A DNA stretch of 64,000 bases from Aliihoeflea sp052435735 (GCA_052435735.1 JBQVNB010000003.1:1-64000); one strand, 5' to 3'; numbered from the stretch's first letter, positions 26,723-34,985 are shown. Numbers and translations are program-made. The notes: generated from the sequence alone by a model not told the origin.

Positions 26723-26728
26723 AGGGAG

Positions 26729-26835
26729 GTCGACGGATCGACCTCCTCCCCGATCCCGAGACGTCGGCGACGCACCTCCTCCCGCGTCGCCTGGAAATCG
26801 GCCCGCCGGACCTCCTCCCCCGGCGGGCCTTTTTT
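26729..26835 (+). ncRNA. Cuckoo/ar14-family sRNA, copy 2
   Basis: An approximately 107-nt RNA with three hairpins, each with a loop ACCTCCTCCC. Hairpin 1: 6-bp stem 26735-26740/26751-26756. Hairpin 2: 8-bp stem 26766-26773/26784-26791. Hairpin 3: 10-bp stem 26800-26809/26820-26829, followed by six T residues (terminator). Stems differ in sequence from copy 1 while loops and lengths are kept, the mark of a structured RNA under compensatory change. Just upstream, GGAGGTCGA (26725-26733) can pair with 26738-26746 and cover the first loop motif if transcription begins early enough. Confidence 0.88.
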
Positions 26836-26893
26836 GTGCGCGGCCCGCGGCGCGGCTTACGCCCTCTTAAGGGTCTGCCGACATAATCGCGGC

Positions 26894-27211
26894 ATGGCAC
26901 GACGCAGAAAATCGAAGTCCGGGAAATGGATCGTCACCGGCGCGCTCACGGCAGCGCTGGCGGGCGGGGCCTATCTCTGGCTCGGCGACGACGCGGCGCG
27001 ACGGTTGCACGATGCGGCGCAAAAGCCACCGGCGAAGATCGAGCGGCCGGTGGAGAAGAAGGCGGTGCGACCGCCGGCGAAGGTTCAGCGTGCGGCGCTG
27101 CCGAAAGCTTCCGTCAGACAAGGGCCGAAGCCGGTGGCGCCGGTCTCTATGCCCGTCGACCGGCCACGCAAGACTGCCGTCCCGAGGCCATCCCTGGCCG
27201 TCGGGAACTAG
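26894..27211 (+). CDS. Hypothetical single-pass membrane protein, Lys/Pro-rich
   Basis: A 105-residue protein: a basic start (MARRRKSKSGK), one hydrophobic segment at about residues 12-29 (WIVTGALTAALAGGAYLWL), then a Lys/Pro/Arg-rich tail (KPPAKIERPVEKKAVRPPAK) that looks disordered and exported or cell-wall facing. No cleavage motif is clear, so it is probably anchored. I recognise no family. An earlier in-frame start at 26834 lies in the sRNA terminator and is rejected. Confidence 0.55.
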   Translation: MARRRKSKSGKWIVTGALTAALAGGAYLWLGDDAARRLHDAAQKPPAKIERPVEKKAVRPPAKVQRAALPKASVRQGPKPVAPVSMPVDRPRKTAVPRPSLAVGN

Positions 27212-27279
27212 CGCGGCGGGCATTCTGGCGAATGCCGCGATGCCGCCCTAGTATTCTTTTCCAGCCGCATTTGTGCGAC

Positions 27280-27299
27280 GCCGGACGATACCGTCCGGC
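27280..27299. terminator. Possible bidirectional terminator
   Basis: Perfect 8-bp stem (27280-27287 with 27292-27299), 4-nt loop, between two convergent genes ending at 27211 (+) and 27309 (-). T-tracts are poor on both sides. Confidence 0.4.
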
Positions 27300-27308
27300 T
27301 GCAAAATG

Positions 27309-27731
27309 CTAGTCCGCGTTTTCCTCGATCTTTTCCATATCGTCGTCCGACAGGCCGAAATGATGGCCGATCTCATGGATCAGGACATGGCTGACGATGT
27401 CGCCCAGCGTTTCCTCATTCTCCGACCAGTAATCGAGAATGGCGCGGCGGTAGAGGGTGATGCGGTTCGGGCCTTCGCCCGATTGCGGGTTCCAGCGCTC
27501 GGCGATGCCCTTGCCCTCGAACAGGCCGAGCAGGTCGAACGGCGTTTCGAGCGCCAGATCGTCCATGGTCTCGTCGGTCGGAAATTCCGCGATGAGAATG
27601 ACGATCTCGCCCGTCAGTTGCCTGAAGGTTTCCGGAAGGTGTGCGTAGGTTTCCAGCGCCAGCAGTTCGAACTCTTCCAGCGAGGGGGAGAGCTGATCGT
27701 GCCAGGCGCGCGTTTTGTAGATGCGGCCCAT
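27309..27731 (-). CDS. Zincin-like metallopeptidase family protein (DUF1025/PF06262 type)
   Basis: A 140-residue protein ending with the zinc-binding sequence VLIHEIGHHFGLSDDDMEKIE (HExxH plus a downstream acidic residue). ITLYRRAILDYW and FDLLGLFEGKGIAER precede it. These small proteins resemble minimal metalloproteases; activity in the family is largely unproven. The start is ATG 27731 (MGRIYKTRAWHDQ); the longer frame runs into the Trm112-like gene. Confidence 0.88.
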   Translation of the reverse strand: MGRIYKTRAWHDQLSPSLEEFELLALETYAHLPETFRQLTGEIVILIAEFPTDETMDDLALETPFDLLGLFEGKGIAERWNPQSGEGPNRITLYRRAILDYWSENEETLGDIVSHVLIHEIGHHFGLSDDDMEKIEENAD

Positions 27732-27780
27732 GCAGCGCCATATAGACCTTTTGCAGGCCGATTTCGACCCCCGCCGGAAA

Positions 27781-27993
27781 TCAGCGCCGTTCGTCGTCCT
27801 CGAGCGTCCGCGCCTCCGACGGCAGCATGACCGCGATGCCGTCGCGGATCGGATAGGCAAGCCGCGCATGGCGCGAGACGAGCTCCTGTCGCGCCTCGTC
27901 ATATTCGAGGCCGCCCTTGGTCAACGGGCAGACCAGAAGCTCCAGCAGCTTCGGATCGGTGAGGCGGCTGCGGACGGGGGGATGGGTCGTCAC
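27781..27993 (-). CDS. Trm112-like family protein
   Basis: A 70-residue protein of the YcaR/Trm112-like family: LTDPKLLELLVCPLTKGGLE, SRHARLAYPIRDGIAVMLPS. Eukaryotic Trm112 activates methyltransferases; the bacterial role is uncertain. Only one of the usual CxxC cysteines remains (VCPLTKG), so a zinc site is unlikely. It starts at GTG 27993, which overlaps the LON-domain stop by GTGA, with GGGAG 6 bp upstream, so it is translationally coupled. Confidence 0.85.
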   Translation of the reverse strand: MTTHPPVRSRLTDPKLLELLVCPLTKGGLEYDEARQELVSRHARLAYPIRDGIAVMLPSEARTLEDDERR

Positions 27994-28661
27994 TGGAGGC
28001 TCCCGCCGCCCAGATCCCCGTCGCGCGCGAGCGCCATCTCGGTGATCGCGATCAGCGTCTCGGCGCGGGTCTTGAGGTCCGGCGCTTCGAGCAGCGCCTG
28101 CTTTTCCGCCGCGCCATAAGGCGCCATCATCGACAGCGCGTTGACCAGCGAACGGTTTTCGGCCCGCCGGATCGAATCCCAATCCGCCTCGAGGTCGTTC
28201 GCCTGCAGATAGGCCTGGAATGCGCGCAGCAGCGCGGGACGGTCGAGTTCGCTCGTGTCCGACGCCTCGTCGAGATCGGCGACGAAGGGCAGGATGCGGC
28301 ACTGGCGGTAGGCGGTCTTGACATGCGCCTCGTGGTCGAGCCGAAAGCGGCAGACGCCCTGGAGCGAGATCAGGTAGCGGCCGTCCCCCGTCTCGGCGAA
28401 GGATGTCAGCCGGCCAAGGCAGCCGACTTCGCAAAGCTGCGGTTCGCCATCCTCGCGCAGGCTTCCGTCGAGCGCGGGCTGGATCATGCCGACGAGGCGG
28501 CTCTTCGACAGGATCGCGTCGATCATCGCCAGATAGCGCGGCTCGAAGATGTTGAGCGGCATGCGCCCGCCCGGCAGGAGCAGTGCGCCGGCGAGCGGAA
28601 ACACCGGCACCATCTCCGGTATGTCCCTCGCGCTGCGATAACGTGCGTTTCCCGCCTGCAC
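27990..28661 (-). CDS. LON peptidase substrate-binding domain protein
   Basis: A 223-residue protein consisting of the Lon N-terminal (LAN) domain alone: MVPVFPLAGALLLPGGRMPLN, FEPRYLAMIDAIL, VGCLGRLTSF, LISLQGVCRFRL. It has no AAA or protease part, so it probably acts as an adaptor or substrate binder. The start is taken as GTG 28661 (VQAGNARYR) with GGGAG 6 bases upstream. Another GTG at 28694 adds 11 residues. It is coupled to the Trm112-like gene. Confidence 0.86.
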   Translation of the reverse strand: MQAGNARYRSARDIPEMVPVFPLAGALLLPGGRMPLNIFEPRYLAMIDAILSKSRLVGMIQPALDGSLREDGEPQLCEVGCLGRLTSFAETGDGRYLISLQGVCRFRLDHEAHVKTAYRQCRILPFVADLDEASDTSELDRPALLRAFQAYLQANDLEADWDSIRRAENRSLVNALSMMAPYGAAEKQALLEAPDLKTRAETLIAITEMALARDGDLGGGSLQ

Positions 28662-28757
28662 GGCTGCTCCCTCATTGGCCCGGGCCGGTTCCACTCGGCC
28701 GGTTCCGCTTCCACGATTTATGTGGTGCAGCGGCGGTGAACCTCAAGGGCCGGTGGA

Positions 28758-29714
28758 TCAGGAGAAGAGCACGGAGGAGAGCTTGCGCCGCGCGGCAAGC
28801 GTCGCCGGGTCGGTCATGCCCCAGGCCTCGAAGAACTTGAGGAGCTGCGCCCGCGCGCCGTCCTCACGCCATTCGCGGTCCGCCTTGACGATGGCGAGCA
28901 GCGAATCGGTCGCCGCCGCCCGGTCACCGCGCGCGTTCTGGATCAAAGCGAGGTCGAAACGCGCCTCGTGATCGGCGGGATCGGCGGCGAGCCGGCGTTC
29001 GAGCGCTTCAGGGTCGCCGAGCCCGGCGACCTGCTCGTCGAGGTCGAGCCGGGCCTTGATGGCGAGCATGTCGGCATGGCCGGCCTTGTCGGCGGGAACC
29101 TGTTCGAGCACCGACAGCGCATCGTCCTTCTGGCCGGCGTCGAGGAGAAGCGTCGCGAGCGCGGCGCTGGCCTGCGGATGGCCGGGCTCCTCGGCGAGAA
29201 CGGCCGAATAGATGCCGACCGCGCCCTGCAGATCGCCCGCCGCGCGTGCCTCGCCGGCCGCCGCCAGCGCGTCCTCGATCGCCGCGCCGGCATTGCCCGG
29301 GCCGGCCACCTTGTCGATGAACTCGACGATCTTGCTTTCCGGCACCGCGCCCATGAAGCCGTCGACCGGCTGGCCGTCCTTGAAGGCGATGACGGCGGGG
29401 ATCGACTGGATGCCGAGCTGGCCGGCGATCGACGGGTGATCGTCGATGTTCATCTTGACGAGCTTGACCCGTCCTTTGGCTGCCGCAACGACCTTTTCGA
29501 GCGCCGGCTGGAGCTGCTTGCAAGGCCCGCACCATGGCGCCCAGAAATCGACGAGAACGGGCTGCTTGCGCGATTCCTGCACGACGTCGGTACCGAAGCT
29601 TGCGGTCGTCGTGTCCTTGATCAACCCGTCGGCCGGCGCGGCTTGGGAGCCGACGAGGCCGGCGCCCCCTTCCATGGAGGCGGCGAAGGCGGGCTGGGCG
29701 GGATCGCGGTGCAT
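28758..29714 (-). CDS. cnoX: Thioredoxin-TPR co-chaperone, CnoX/YbbN-like
   Basis: A 318-residue cytosolic protein. A thioredoxin domain (about residues 36-140) with the redox motif WAPWCGPCKQL at Cys62/Cys65 is followed by TPR-like helical repeats (ALAAAGEARAAGDLQGAVGI, then DALSVLEQVPADKAGHADML). E. coli CnoX lacks the CxxC pair, while alphaproteobacterial forms keep it and act as constitutive holdases passing clients to DnaK and GroEL (family knowledge). The start is ATG 29714, with AAAGGA about 9 bp upstream. Confidence 0.9.
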   Translation of the reverse strand: MHRDPAQPAFAASMEGGAGLVGSQAAPADGLIKDTTTASFGTDVVQESRKQPVLVDFWAPWCGPCKQLQPALEKVVAAAKGRVKLVKMNIDDHPSIAGQLGIQSIPAVIAFKDGQPVDGFMGAVPESKIVEFIDKVAGPGNAGAAIEDALAAAGEARAAGDLQGAVGIYSAVLAEEPGHPQASAALATLLLDAGQKDDALSVLEQVPADKAGHADMLAIKARLDLDEQVAGLGDPEALERRLAADPADHEARFDLALIQNARGDRAAATDSLLAIVKADREWREDGARAQLLKFFEAWGMTDPATLAARRKLSSVLFS

Positions 29715-29758
29715 GGGAACTGTCCTTTCAAGATAAGCGGGCGCGGCGCGGCGTGTCG

Positions 29759-30304
29759 TCAATGTGGCGAAACGGCCGAAACATTCAAGATCAACGGCTC
29801 ATGTCCGGTGGCGCGCAGGAATTTGACGAGGTCGTCGGCGCGGATCGAGGTGGTGGCGGTATTGACCAGCGGATGGGCGTTGATCGTCTCATGCGCCATC
29901 AGCGCGGCATCGAGAACGAAGGTGACGTTCCCGCCCGCATCGTTGATCGCGCCGAAGGCCGTCACCGCGCCGGGAATGACGCCGAGATACTCCATCAGCT
30001 TCTCCGGCTTGCCGAACGAGACGCGCGACGACGCGCCGATGACGTGGTGGACCTGCTTCAGGTCGACCTCGGCGGTCTCTTCGACCGTCAGGAGAAAGAA
30101 CCGGTCCTTCTTGTCCTTGAGGAAGAGGTTCTTGGTGTGCCCGCCCGCGATCTGCCCGCGCAGCGACTGCGATTCATCGACGGTGAAGAGCGGGGGATGC
30201 TCGACGGTCTCGACCGAAATGCCGAGTTCGGCAAGCATGTTGAAGAGATCGTCCTGTGTCTTCGGCATGGGAGCTCGCAAGGGGAGTTCGAGATGCGTCC
30301 TCAT
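29759..30304 (-). CDS. Prolyl-tRNA deacylase (YbaK/ProX family, PrdX-like)
   Basis: A 181-residue free-standing editing protein that hydrolyses mischarged Ala- or Cys-tRNA(Pro). Family run: VEHPPLFTVDESQSLRGQIAG, then HTKNLFLKDKKDRFFLLTVEE and GAVTAFGAINDAGGNVTF, the last being the PrdX-type substrate loop. ATG 30304 is used here; ATG 30268 (MPKTQDDLF) fits the usual family start equally well and would give 169 residues. Confidence 0.9.
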   Translation of the reverse strand: MRTHLELPLRAPMPKTQDDLFNMLAELGISVETVEHPPLFTVDESQSLRGQIAGGHTKNLFLKDKKDRFFLLTVEETAEVDLKQVHHVIGASSRVSFGKPEKLMEYLGVIPGAVTAFGAINDAGGNVTFVLDAALMAHETINAHPLVNTATTSIRADDLVKFLRATGHEPLILNVSAVSPH

Positions 30305-30351
30305 AGTCGGCGAGGCTCCGTTGCGAAAGCTGGTTCGGCGATATTTCCCTG

Positions 30352-30380
30352 TTGCAATCACAATCGAGTTCGGCCATATA
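30352..30380 (+). promoter_or_regulatory. Promoter of tRNA-Gly
   Basis: TTGCAA (30352-30357), 17-bp spacer, CATATA (30375-30380), 30 bp before the tRNA. It overlaps the 5' region of the divergent deacylase gene. Confidence 0.6.
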
Positions 30381-30409
30381 AGCCCCGTTCCCGGCGATGC
30401 TGGGTGCGA

Positions 30410-30484
30410 GCGGGTGTAGCTCAGGGGTAGAGCACAACCTTGCCAAGGTTGGGGTCGAGCGTTCGAATCGCTTCACCCGCTCCA
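30410..30484 (+). tRNA. tRNA-Gly (GCC)
   Basis: A full cloverleaf can be folded: acceptor GCGGGTG/CACCCGC, D-arm GCTC...GAGC, anticodon stem CAACC/GGTTG with loop TTGCCAA (anticodon GCC), a T-arm with the TTCGAAT loop, discriminator T and an encoded CCA at 30482-30484. It decodes GGC and GGU. Confidence 0.97.
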
Positions 30485-30498
30485 ATTATCTCCACCGA

Positions 30499-30533
30499 AA
30501 AGCCGCGGCTCGTCCGCGGCTTTCGTGTTTTTC
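30499..30533 (+). terminator. Rho-independent terminator after tRNA-Gly
   Basis: Perfect 10-bp stem (30499-30508 with 30514-30523), 5-nt loop CTCGT, followed by CGTGTTTTT. It also sits just past the stop of the convergent ModE-like gene. Confidence 0.85.
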
Positions 30534-30537
30534 GGCC

Positions 30538-30888
30538 TCAGTTTTCATCGATTTCCCGCGCGAGTGCGTCGAGATGCGCCTGCGCGGCGCTCGATGCTGC
30601 GCGCTCGACGGCGCGGTAGCGGGTGACGAGGGCGAAGCCGAGCGGCGTGAGTTCGGCGCCGCCGCCGCCGGAGCCGCCCTTTTGCGCGAGGATGACCGGC
30701 CGTCCGAAGAGCTGCGTCAGTTCCTCGACCAGCGACCACGCCTGGCGATAGGACATTTTCATCTCGCGCGCGCCGGCCGAGATCGAGCCCGTGGCCGCGA
30801 TGTGCTCCAGAAGCGCGATCTTCCCCGGCCCGATCCGGCCTTTCGGCGGCAGGTCGATGCGCAGGCTGAGGCGCGGCGGTTCCAGCAT
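30538..30888 (-). CDS. ModE-like regulator with winged helix only
   Basis: A 116-residue protein matching the N-terminal LysR/ModE-type winged helix: GPGKIALLEHIAATGSISAG, AREMKMSYRQAWSLVEEL, then GGSGGGGAELTPLGFALV. Full ModE has two C-terminal molbindin (TOBE) domains for molybdate; they are absent, so any sensing of molybdate must be indirect. It lies 3 bp after modC and is the last gene of modABC, which supports a role in molybdenum-dependent control. Confidence 0.88.
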   Translation of the reverse strand: MLEPPRLSLRIDLPPKGRIGPGKIALLEHIAATGSISAGAREMKMSYRQAWSLVEELTQLFGRPVILAQKGGSGGGGAELTPLGFALVTRYRAVERAASSAAQAHLDALAREIDEN

Positions 30889-30891
30889 GGC

Positions 30892-31968
30892 TCAGCTCTC
30901 CTTCAGGCGAACGGTCTTGACGATGGCGTGGACGGCCATGCCCTCGGCCAGATCGAGCCGGACTGCCGAATGACGGGTGATGCGGGCGGTGAGACGGTCG
31001 CCATTGCAATCGAGATCGACCAGAAGGTCATGCGCATGCGCCGGCCGCAATCCGGTGACGCGGCCCGCAAAGACGTTGAGTGCGCTGATGCCTTCAGGCG
31101 GCTGAGTGGCGAGGAGGATGTCGGACGCACGCACGAAGATCGGCACCTTGTCGCCGGGCATGTGGGTGGAGGGCGGCAGGTGCCACAGGCCCGCTGGCGA
31201 GCGGAAGAGCGACAGGCCGATGGCGGCGTCGAAACGGTCGAAATCAAGCACCAGGCGCGAGCCGCCTTCGTCTCCGACCGATCCCGGGAGAAGGTCGAGC
31301 CCGGCGAGGATATCGCGCGCCGGGCCTGTCGCACTGACACGGCCCCGATCGAGCACGACGATGTCGGTGGCGAGCCGGGCCACCTCGGCGACGGAATGGC
31401 TGACATAGACGATCGGCACGCGCGCCTCATCGCGCAGGCGCTCGATGAAAGGCAAGATTTCCGCCTTGCGGGCGTCGTCGAGCGAGGCGAGCGGCTCGTC
31501 CATCAGGATCAGGCGCGGACTGGCGATGAGCGCGCGTCCGATGGCGACGCGCTGCTTCTCCCCGCCGGAAAGCCTGGCCGGCTTGCGGTCGAGGAGGTGC
31601 GCGATGCCGAGAAGGTCGACCGTTTCTGAAAAGTCTCCGTAGCGCTCGGCCTGCGGCACGAAGCGACGGCCATAGATGAGGTTCTGGCATACGGTGAGGT
31701 GCGGGAAGAGGCGGGCGTCCTGGAAGACGTAGCCGATGCGGCGCTTGTGCGGCGGCAGGAACGTGCCCCTTGCGGTGTCGACCAGGACGCGGTCATCCGT
31801 CGATATCCGGCCCGAATCGGGCCGCACCAGCCCGCCGATCATGTTGACGACGGACGTCTTGCCCGACCCGGACGGGCCGAAGAGCGCGGTCAAGCCGCCG
31901 GCCGAGCGGAACGCGATGTCGAGCGCGAAATCGCTCATCTTGTGGCGCAGGGCGACGTCGAGGCTCAT
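30892..31968 (-). CDS. modC: Molybdate ABC transporter ATPase
   Basis: A 358-residue ModC. The ATPase domain has Walker A FGPSGSGKTSVVNMI near residue 30, Q-loop VFQDARLFPH, signature LSGGEKQRVAIGRAL, Walker B LILMDEPLASLD and the switch His VYVSHS. A C-terminal TOBE domain (NVFAGRVTGLRPAHAHD...VRLDLAEGMAVHAIVKTV) can bind oxyanion and regulate transport. The start at ATG 31968 overlaps the modB stop by ATGA. Confidence 0.95.
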   Translation of the reverse strand: MSLDVALRHKMSDFALDIAFRSAGGLTALFGPSGSGKTSVVNMIGGLVRPDSGRISTDDRVLVDTARGTFLPPHKRRIGYVFQDARLFPHLTVCQNLIYGRRFVPQAERYGDFSETVDLLGIAHLLDRKPARLSGGEKQRVAIGRALIASPRLILMDEPLASLDDARKAEILPFIERLRDEARVPIVYVSHSVAEVARLATDIVVLDRGRVSATGPARDILAGLDLLPGSVGDEGGSRLVLDFDRFDAAIGLSLFRSPAGLWHLPPSTHMPGDKVPIFVRASDILLATQPPEGISALNVFAGRVTGLRPAHAHDLLVDLDCNGDRLTARITRHSAVRLDLAEGMAVHAIVKTVRLKES

Positions 31969-32666
31969 GCGCCCTGCATCCGGCACGACACGCGGCGCGC
32001 CAGGATTTCGCTGGCGACGAGCGCGGACATGGCGACGGCGATGGCGATGAGCGTCAGGCGCATTGCGCCCGTGCCGCCGCCGGGCACCTGCGTGAAGGTG
32101 TAGATGGCGGACGGCAAAGTCTGCGTCTGGCCGGGAATGTTGGAGACGAAGGTGATGGTCGCGCCGAACTCGCCCATCGCCTTGGCGAAGGCGAGGATGG
32201 TGCCGGCGATGATGCCGGGCAGCGCGAGCGGCAGGGTGATCGTGGCGAAGACGAAGGCCGGATGGGCGCCGAGCGTGCCGGCCGCCTGTTCGAGCTTCGG
32301 GTCCACCGCCTCGATGGAGAGCCGGATCGCCCGCACCATCAGCGGGAACGCCATGATGGCGCCGGCGAGCGCGGCGCCGGTCCAGCGAAACGAGAAGACG
32401 AGGCCGAACACCGTTTCGAAGAACTGGCCGAGCGGCCCGCGACGGCCGAATGCGAGCAGCAGGAGATAGCCGGTGACGACGGGCGGCAGGATCAGCGGCA
32501 GGTGGACGAGACCGTTAAGCAGCGCCTTGCCTGGAAAGGACCAGCGCGCGAGCGCATAGGCGACGAGGATGCCGAAGGGCAGGCTGGCGACCGTCGCCCA
32601 ACTGGCGACCCAGATCGAAAGCCGCACAGCGGTCCATTCGGCAGGTGAAAGCTGCAGCCACTCCAT
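31965..32666 (-). CDS. modB: Molybdate ABC transporter permease
   Basis: A 233-residue ModB with five to six membrane helices and the EAA coupling motif EQAAGTLGAHPAFVFATITL followed by LPLALPGIIAGTILAFAKAMG. PLILPPVVTGYLLLLAFG is the typical ModB helix. It forms the homodimeric channel for ModC. It begins 6 bp after modA. Confidence 0.95.
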   Translation of the reverse strand: MEWLQLSPAEWTAVRLSIWVASWATVASLPFGILVAYALARWSFPGKALLNGLVHLPLILPPVVTGYLLLLAFGRRGPLGQFFETVFGLVFSFRWTGAALAGAIMAFPLMVRAIRLSIEAVDPKLEQAAGTLGAHPAFVFATITLPLALPGIIAGTILAFAKAMGEFGATITFVSNIPGQTQTLPSAIYTFTQVPGGGTGAMRLTLIAIAVAMSALVASEILARRVSCRMQGA

Positions 32667-32672
32667 TCCCGT

Positions 32673-33437
32673 TCAGTCGCCGGCAAGGACGGTGAAGCCC
32701 TGTTCCTCGAAGATCGCGCGGGCTGCGTCCCCTTGCAGATAGTCGAGGAAGGCGGCGGCGTCGGGATTGGCGCTGTCGGCCGTCAGCGCGGCGGGATAGA
32801 TGATCGGTCCGTGGCTGTCTTCGGGAAAGGTGCCGACGACACGCACGCCGGGCTCGGCGGTCGCATCGGTCTGGTAGACGATGCCGAGCGGCGCCTCGCC
32901 GAGCGCGACGAACTGGAGCGCGGCCCGAACGTTCTCGGCCTGCGCGACCTTGTCGGCCACAGCGTCCCAGACGCCGAGCGCTTCAAGTGCCGCCTTGCCG
33001 TAGCGACCGGCGGGCACGGCGTCGATATTGGCCATGGCAAGTCGTCCATCGCCGAGCGCGCCGGAAAGGTCGAAGCCGGGCTCGATGGAAAGCTCGACCG
33101 AGGAGTCTGCCGGTGCGACGAGGACGATGCGGTTGCCGAGAAGGCGGCGCTCGCTTGCCGTGTCGATCAGGTCGCGATCGGTAAGATAGGCCATCCAGTC
33201 GAGATCGGCGGAGATGAACAGATCGGCTGGCGCACCTTCTTCGATCTGCCTGGCGAGCGCGGAACTGCCGGCATAGGAAACCGTGGCTTGCCTGCCCTCT
33301 TCCTGCGACCAGGACTCATTGATCGCGTCGAGTGCGGTCTTGAGACTGGCGGCGGCAAAGACCGTGACCGGCTCCTGCGCGCGCGCCGGCAGGGCGACAC
33401 ACAGGGAAATCGCAATGGTCGCAAGAAATCTGCGCAT
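32673..33437 (-). CDS. modA: Molybdate-binding periplasmic protein
   Basis: A 254-residue ModA. The signal peptide covers residues 1-20 (ends ALPARA before QEP). The ligand-binding signature VFAAASLKTALDAI is at about residues 25-38, SYAGSSALARQIEEGAPADLF follows, and the C-terminal Tyr/Val contacts are in DAAAFLDYLQGDAARAIFE. GGGAGG lies upstream of ATG 33437. It is first in modABC-modE; the operon could supply Mo to the PaoABC-type enzyme at 10-13 kb. Confidence 0.95.
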   Translation of the reverse strand: MRRFLATIAISLCVALPARAQEPVTVFAAASLKTALDAINESWSQEEGRQATVSYAGSSALARQIEEGAPADLFISADLDWMAYLTDRDLIDTASERRLLGNRIVLVAPADSSVELSIEPGFDLSGALGDGRLAMANIDAVPAGRYGKAALEALGVWDAVADKVAQAENVRAALQFVALGEAPLGIVYQTDATAEPGVRVVGTFPEDSHGPIIYPAALTADSANPDAAAFLDYLQGDAARAIFEEQGFTVLAGD

Positions 33438-33543
33438 CTGAAACCTCCCACCGCAATAGCGATGGTTTCAGATGAACATAACGTATCGCTTCGTGCAAGG
33501 CGTGGAAGAAGCCGAGGGCGACAGTCGATATGTCCGGACTGCC

Positions 33544-34983
33544 TCAGCGGTCCGGAATGATCTCGATTTCCGAGCGCCGCGCCTTGACGGCCGGCAAGCC
33601 GAGGATGAATTCCGCGAGATCGTGCGGCAGTGACAGCGTGACGTGTTCCTTGCCGTCGCTTTCAGTCTCGGCGAGATCGGCGATCATGCCACCGGCGACC
33701 GTGTTGTTGGTCTTCGGGCTGATCAGGATGAAGGCGCCGGTGTCGCGGCAATCGGAAAAGCGGTCGAAGATCGCATCTTCCGCAAAGTGCAGGCGGACCC
33801 GGCCAATGGCATTGACGGGCAGCGTGGTCGATTTCGTCCAGCGCCCGGCGCCGAGATCGTAAGCCTCATCGATGGACACGCGGACGCGCTTCATCCGGCC
33901 GGCAGCCTTGAGCCAGAGGCGCGCGCCATCCTTCAGGCCGTCCGTTTGCAGCGTGACCAATGTCGCCGTGAAATCGCGTCCGGTGAGCGGCGTGGCATCG
34001 GCTGCCGTGAGCACGTCGCCGCGCGCGGCGTCGACCTTCCGGTCGAAGACGAGGGTGACGGCAGCGCCGGCTTCGGCGCGCTCCACGTCTCCGTCGAAGG
34101 TGACGATGCGGGCAACCGAGACCGTCTGACCCGACGGCGCGACCACGACGCTGTCGCCGACGGCGACGGAGCCGGCCGCGACCGTGCCCTGATAGCCGCG
34201 AAAGGTTTCGCCGGGGCGCGAGACACGCTGGATCGGCATGCGGAAGGACAGGCCCGAAAGCTGCGCCGTCGGGGCCGTCTCCAGAGCTTCGATCAATGTC
34301 GGGCCGGAATACCAGCCGAGATTTTCACGCGCCGGCGTGACGATGTTCTCGCCCTTGAGCGCGGAAAGGGGGATTGCGGTGATCGCCATCTCGCCGAGCC
34401 GGGCGGCATAGGCGCGGAATTCGAGTTCGATATCGTTGAAGACCGCCCGGTCGTAGCCGACGAGGTCGATCTTGTTGACCGCGAGCACGACCTGCCGGAT
34501 GCCCATGAGATGGACGATGGCGGCATGGCGGCGCGTCTGTTCGAGAAGGCCGGCGCGCGCGTCGACAAGAAGCACGGCGAGGTCTGCCGTCGAGGCACCG
34601 GTCGCCATGTTGCGCGTATACTGCTCATGGCCGGGCGTGTCCGCGACGATGAAGGCGCGGCGCGGTGTCTGGAAATAGCGGTAGGCGACGTCGATCGTGA
34701 TGCCCTGTTCCTGCTCGGCCTTGAGCCCGTCAAGGAGCAGGCCGAAATCGGGCAGTGACAGATCGTTCTGCTTCGACCCCTTGGCGATCAGCGCCGCGCG
34801 GTGATCCTCCGCGACGGATTTCGTGTCCCACAGCAGGCGGCCGATCAGCGTCGACTTGCCGTCGTCGACGCTGCCGCAAACGAGAAAGCGCAGACGGCGG
34901 CCGTCTTCATGATCGGCTGCGACGGGCTCGCCGTCACGCTCGAATTCGGGTTCGAGCGGCAGGATTTCAGCGTCGAGGCTCAT
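33544..34983 (-). CDS. cysN: Sulfate adenylyltransferase large subunit (GTPase)
   Basis: A 479-residue CysN; with CysD it makes adenosine-5'-phosphosulfate (APS) from ATP and sulfate, driven by GTP hydrolysis. GTPase motifs: FLVCGSVDDGKSTLIGRLLW (P-loop, near residue 33), EQGITIDVAYRYF (switch I), DTPGHEQYTRNMATGAS (switch II) and NKIDLVGYD. The protein stops after the beta-barrel domains. No APS kinase domain follows, unlike the fused NodQ/CysNC, in line with the APS-type reductase encoded upstream. It starts 2 bp after cysD. Confidence 0.96.
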   Translation of the reverse strand: MSLDAEILPLEPEFERDGEPVAADHEDGRRLRFLVCGSVDDGKSTLIGRLLWDTKSVAEDHRAALIAKGSKQNDLSLPDFGLLLDGLKAEQEQGITIDVAYRYFQTPRRAFIVADTPGHEQYTRNMATGASTADLAVLLVDARAGLLEQTRRHAAIVHLMGIRQVVLAVNKIDLVGYDRAVFNDIELEFRAYAARLGEMAITAIPLSALKGENIVTPARENLGWYSGPTLIEALETAPTAQLSGLSFRMPIQRVSRPGETFRGYQGTVAAGSVAVGDSVVVAPSGQTVSVARIVTFDGDVERAEAGAAVTLVFDRKVDAARGDVLTAADATPLTGRDFTATLVTLQTDGLKDGARLWLKAAGRMKRVRVSIDEAYDLGAGRWTKSTTLPVNAIGRVRLHFAEDAIFDRFSDCRDTGAFILISPKTNNTVAGGMIADLAETESDGKEHVTLSLPHDLAEFILGLPAVKARRSEIEIIPDR

Positions 34984-34985
34984 GG

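Noticed and set aside
33438..33500. Possible ModE box upstream of modA
   Set aside because: A CGTTATG half-site is present but the expected partner half-site is missing or in the wrong orientation; too weak to report.
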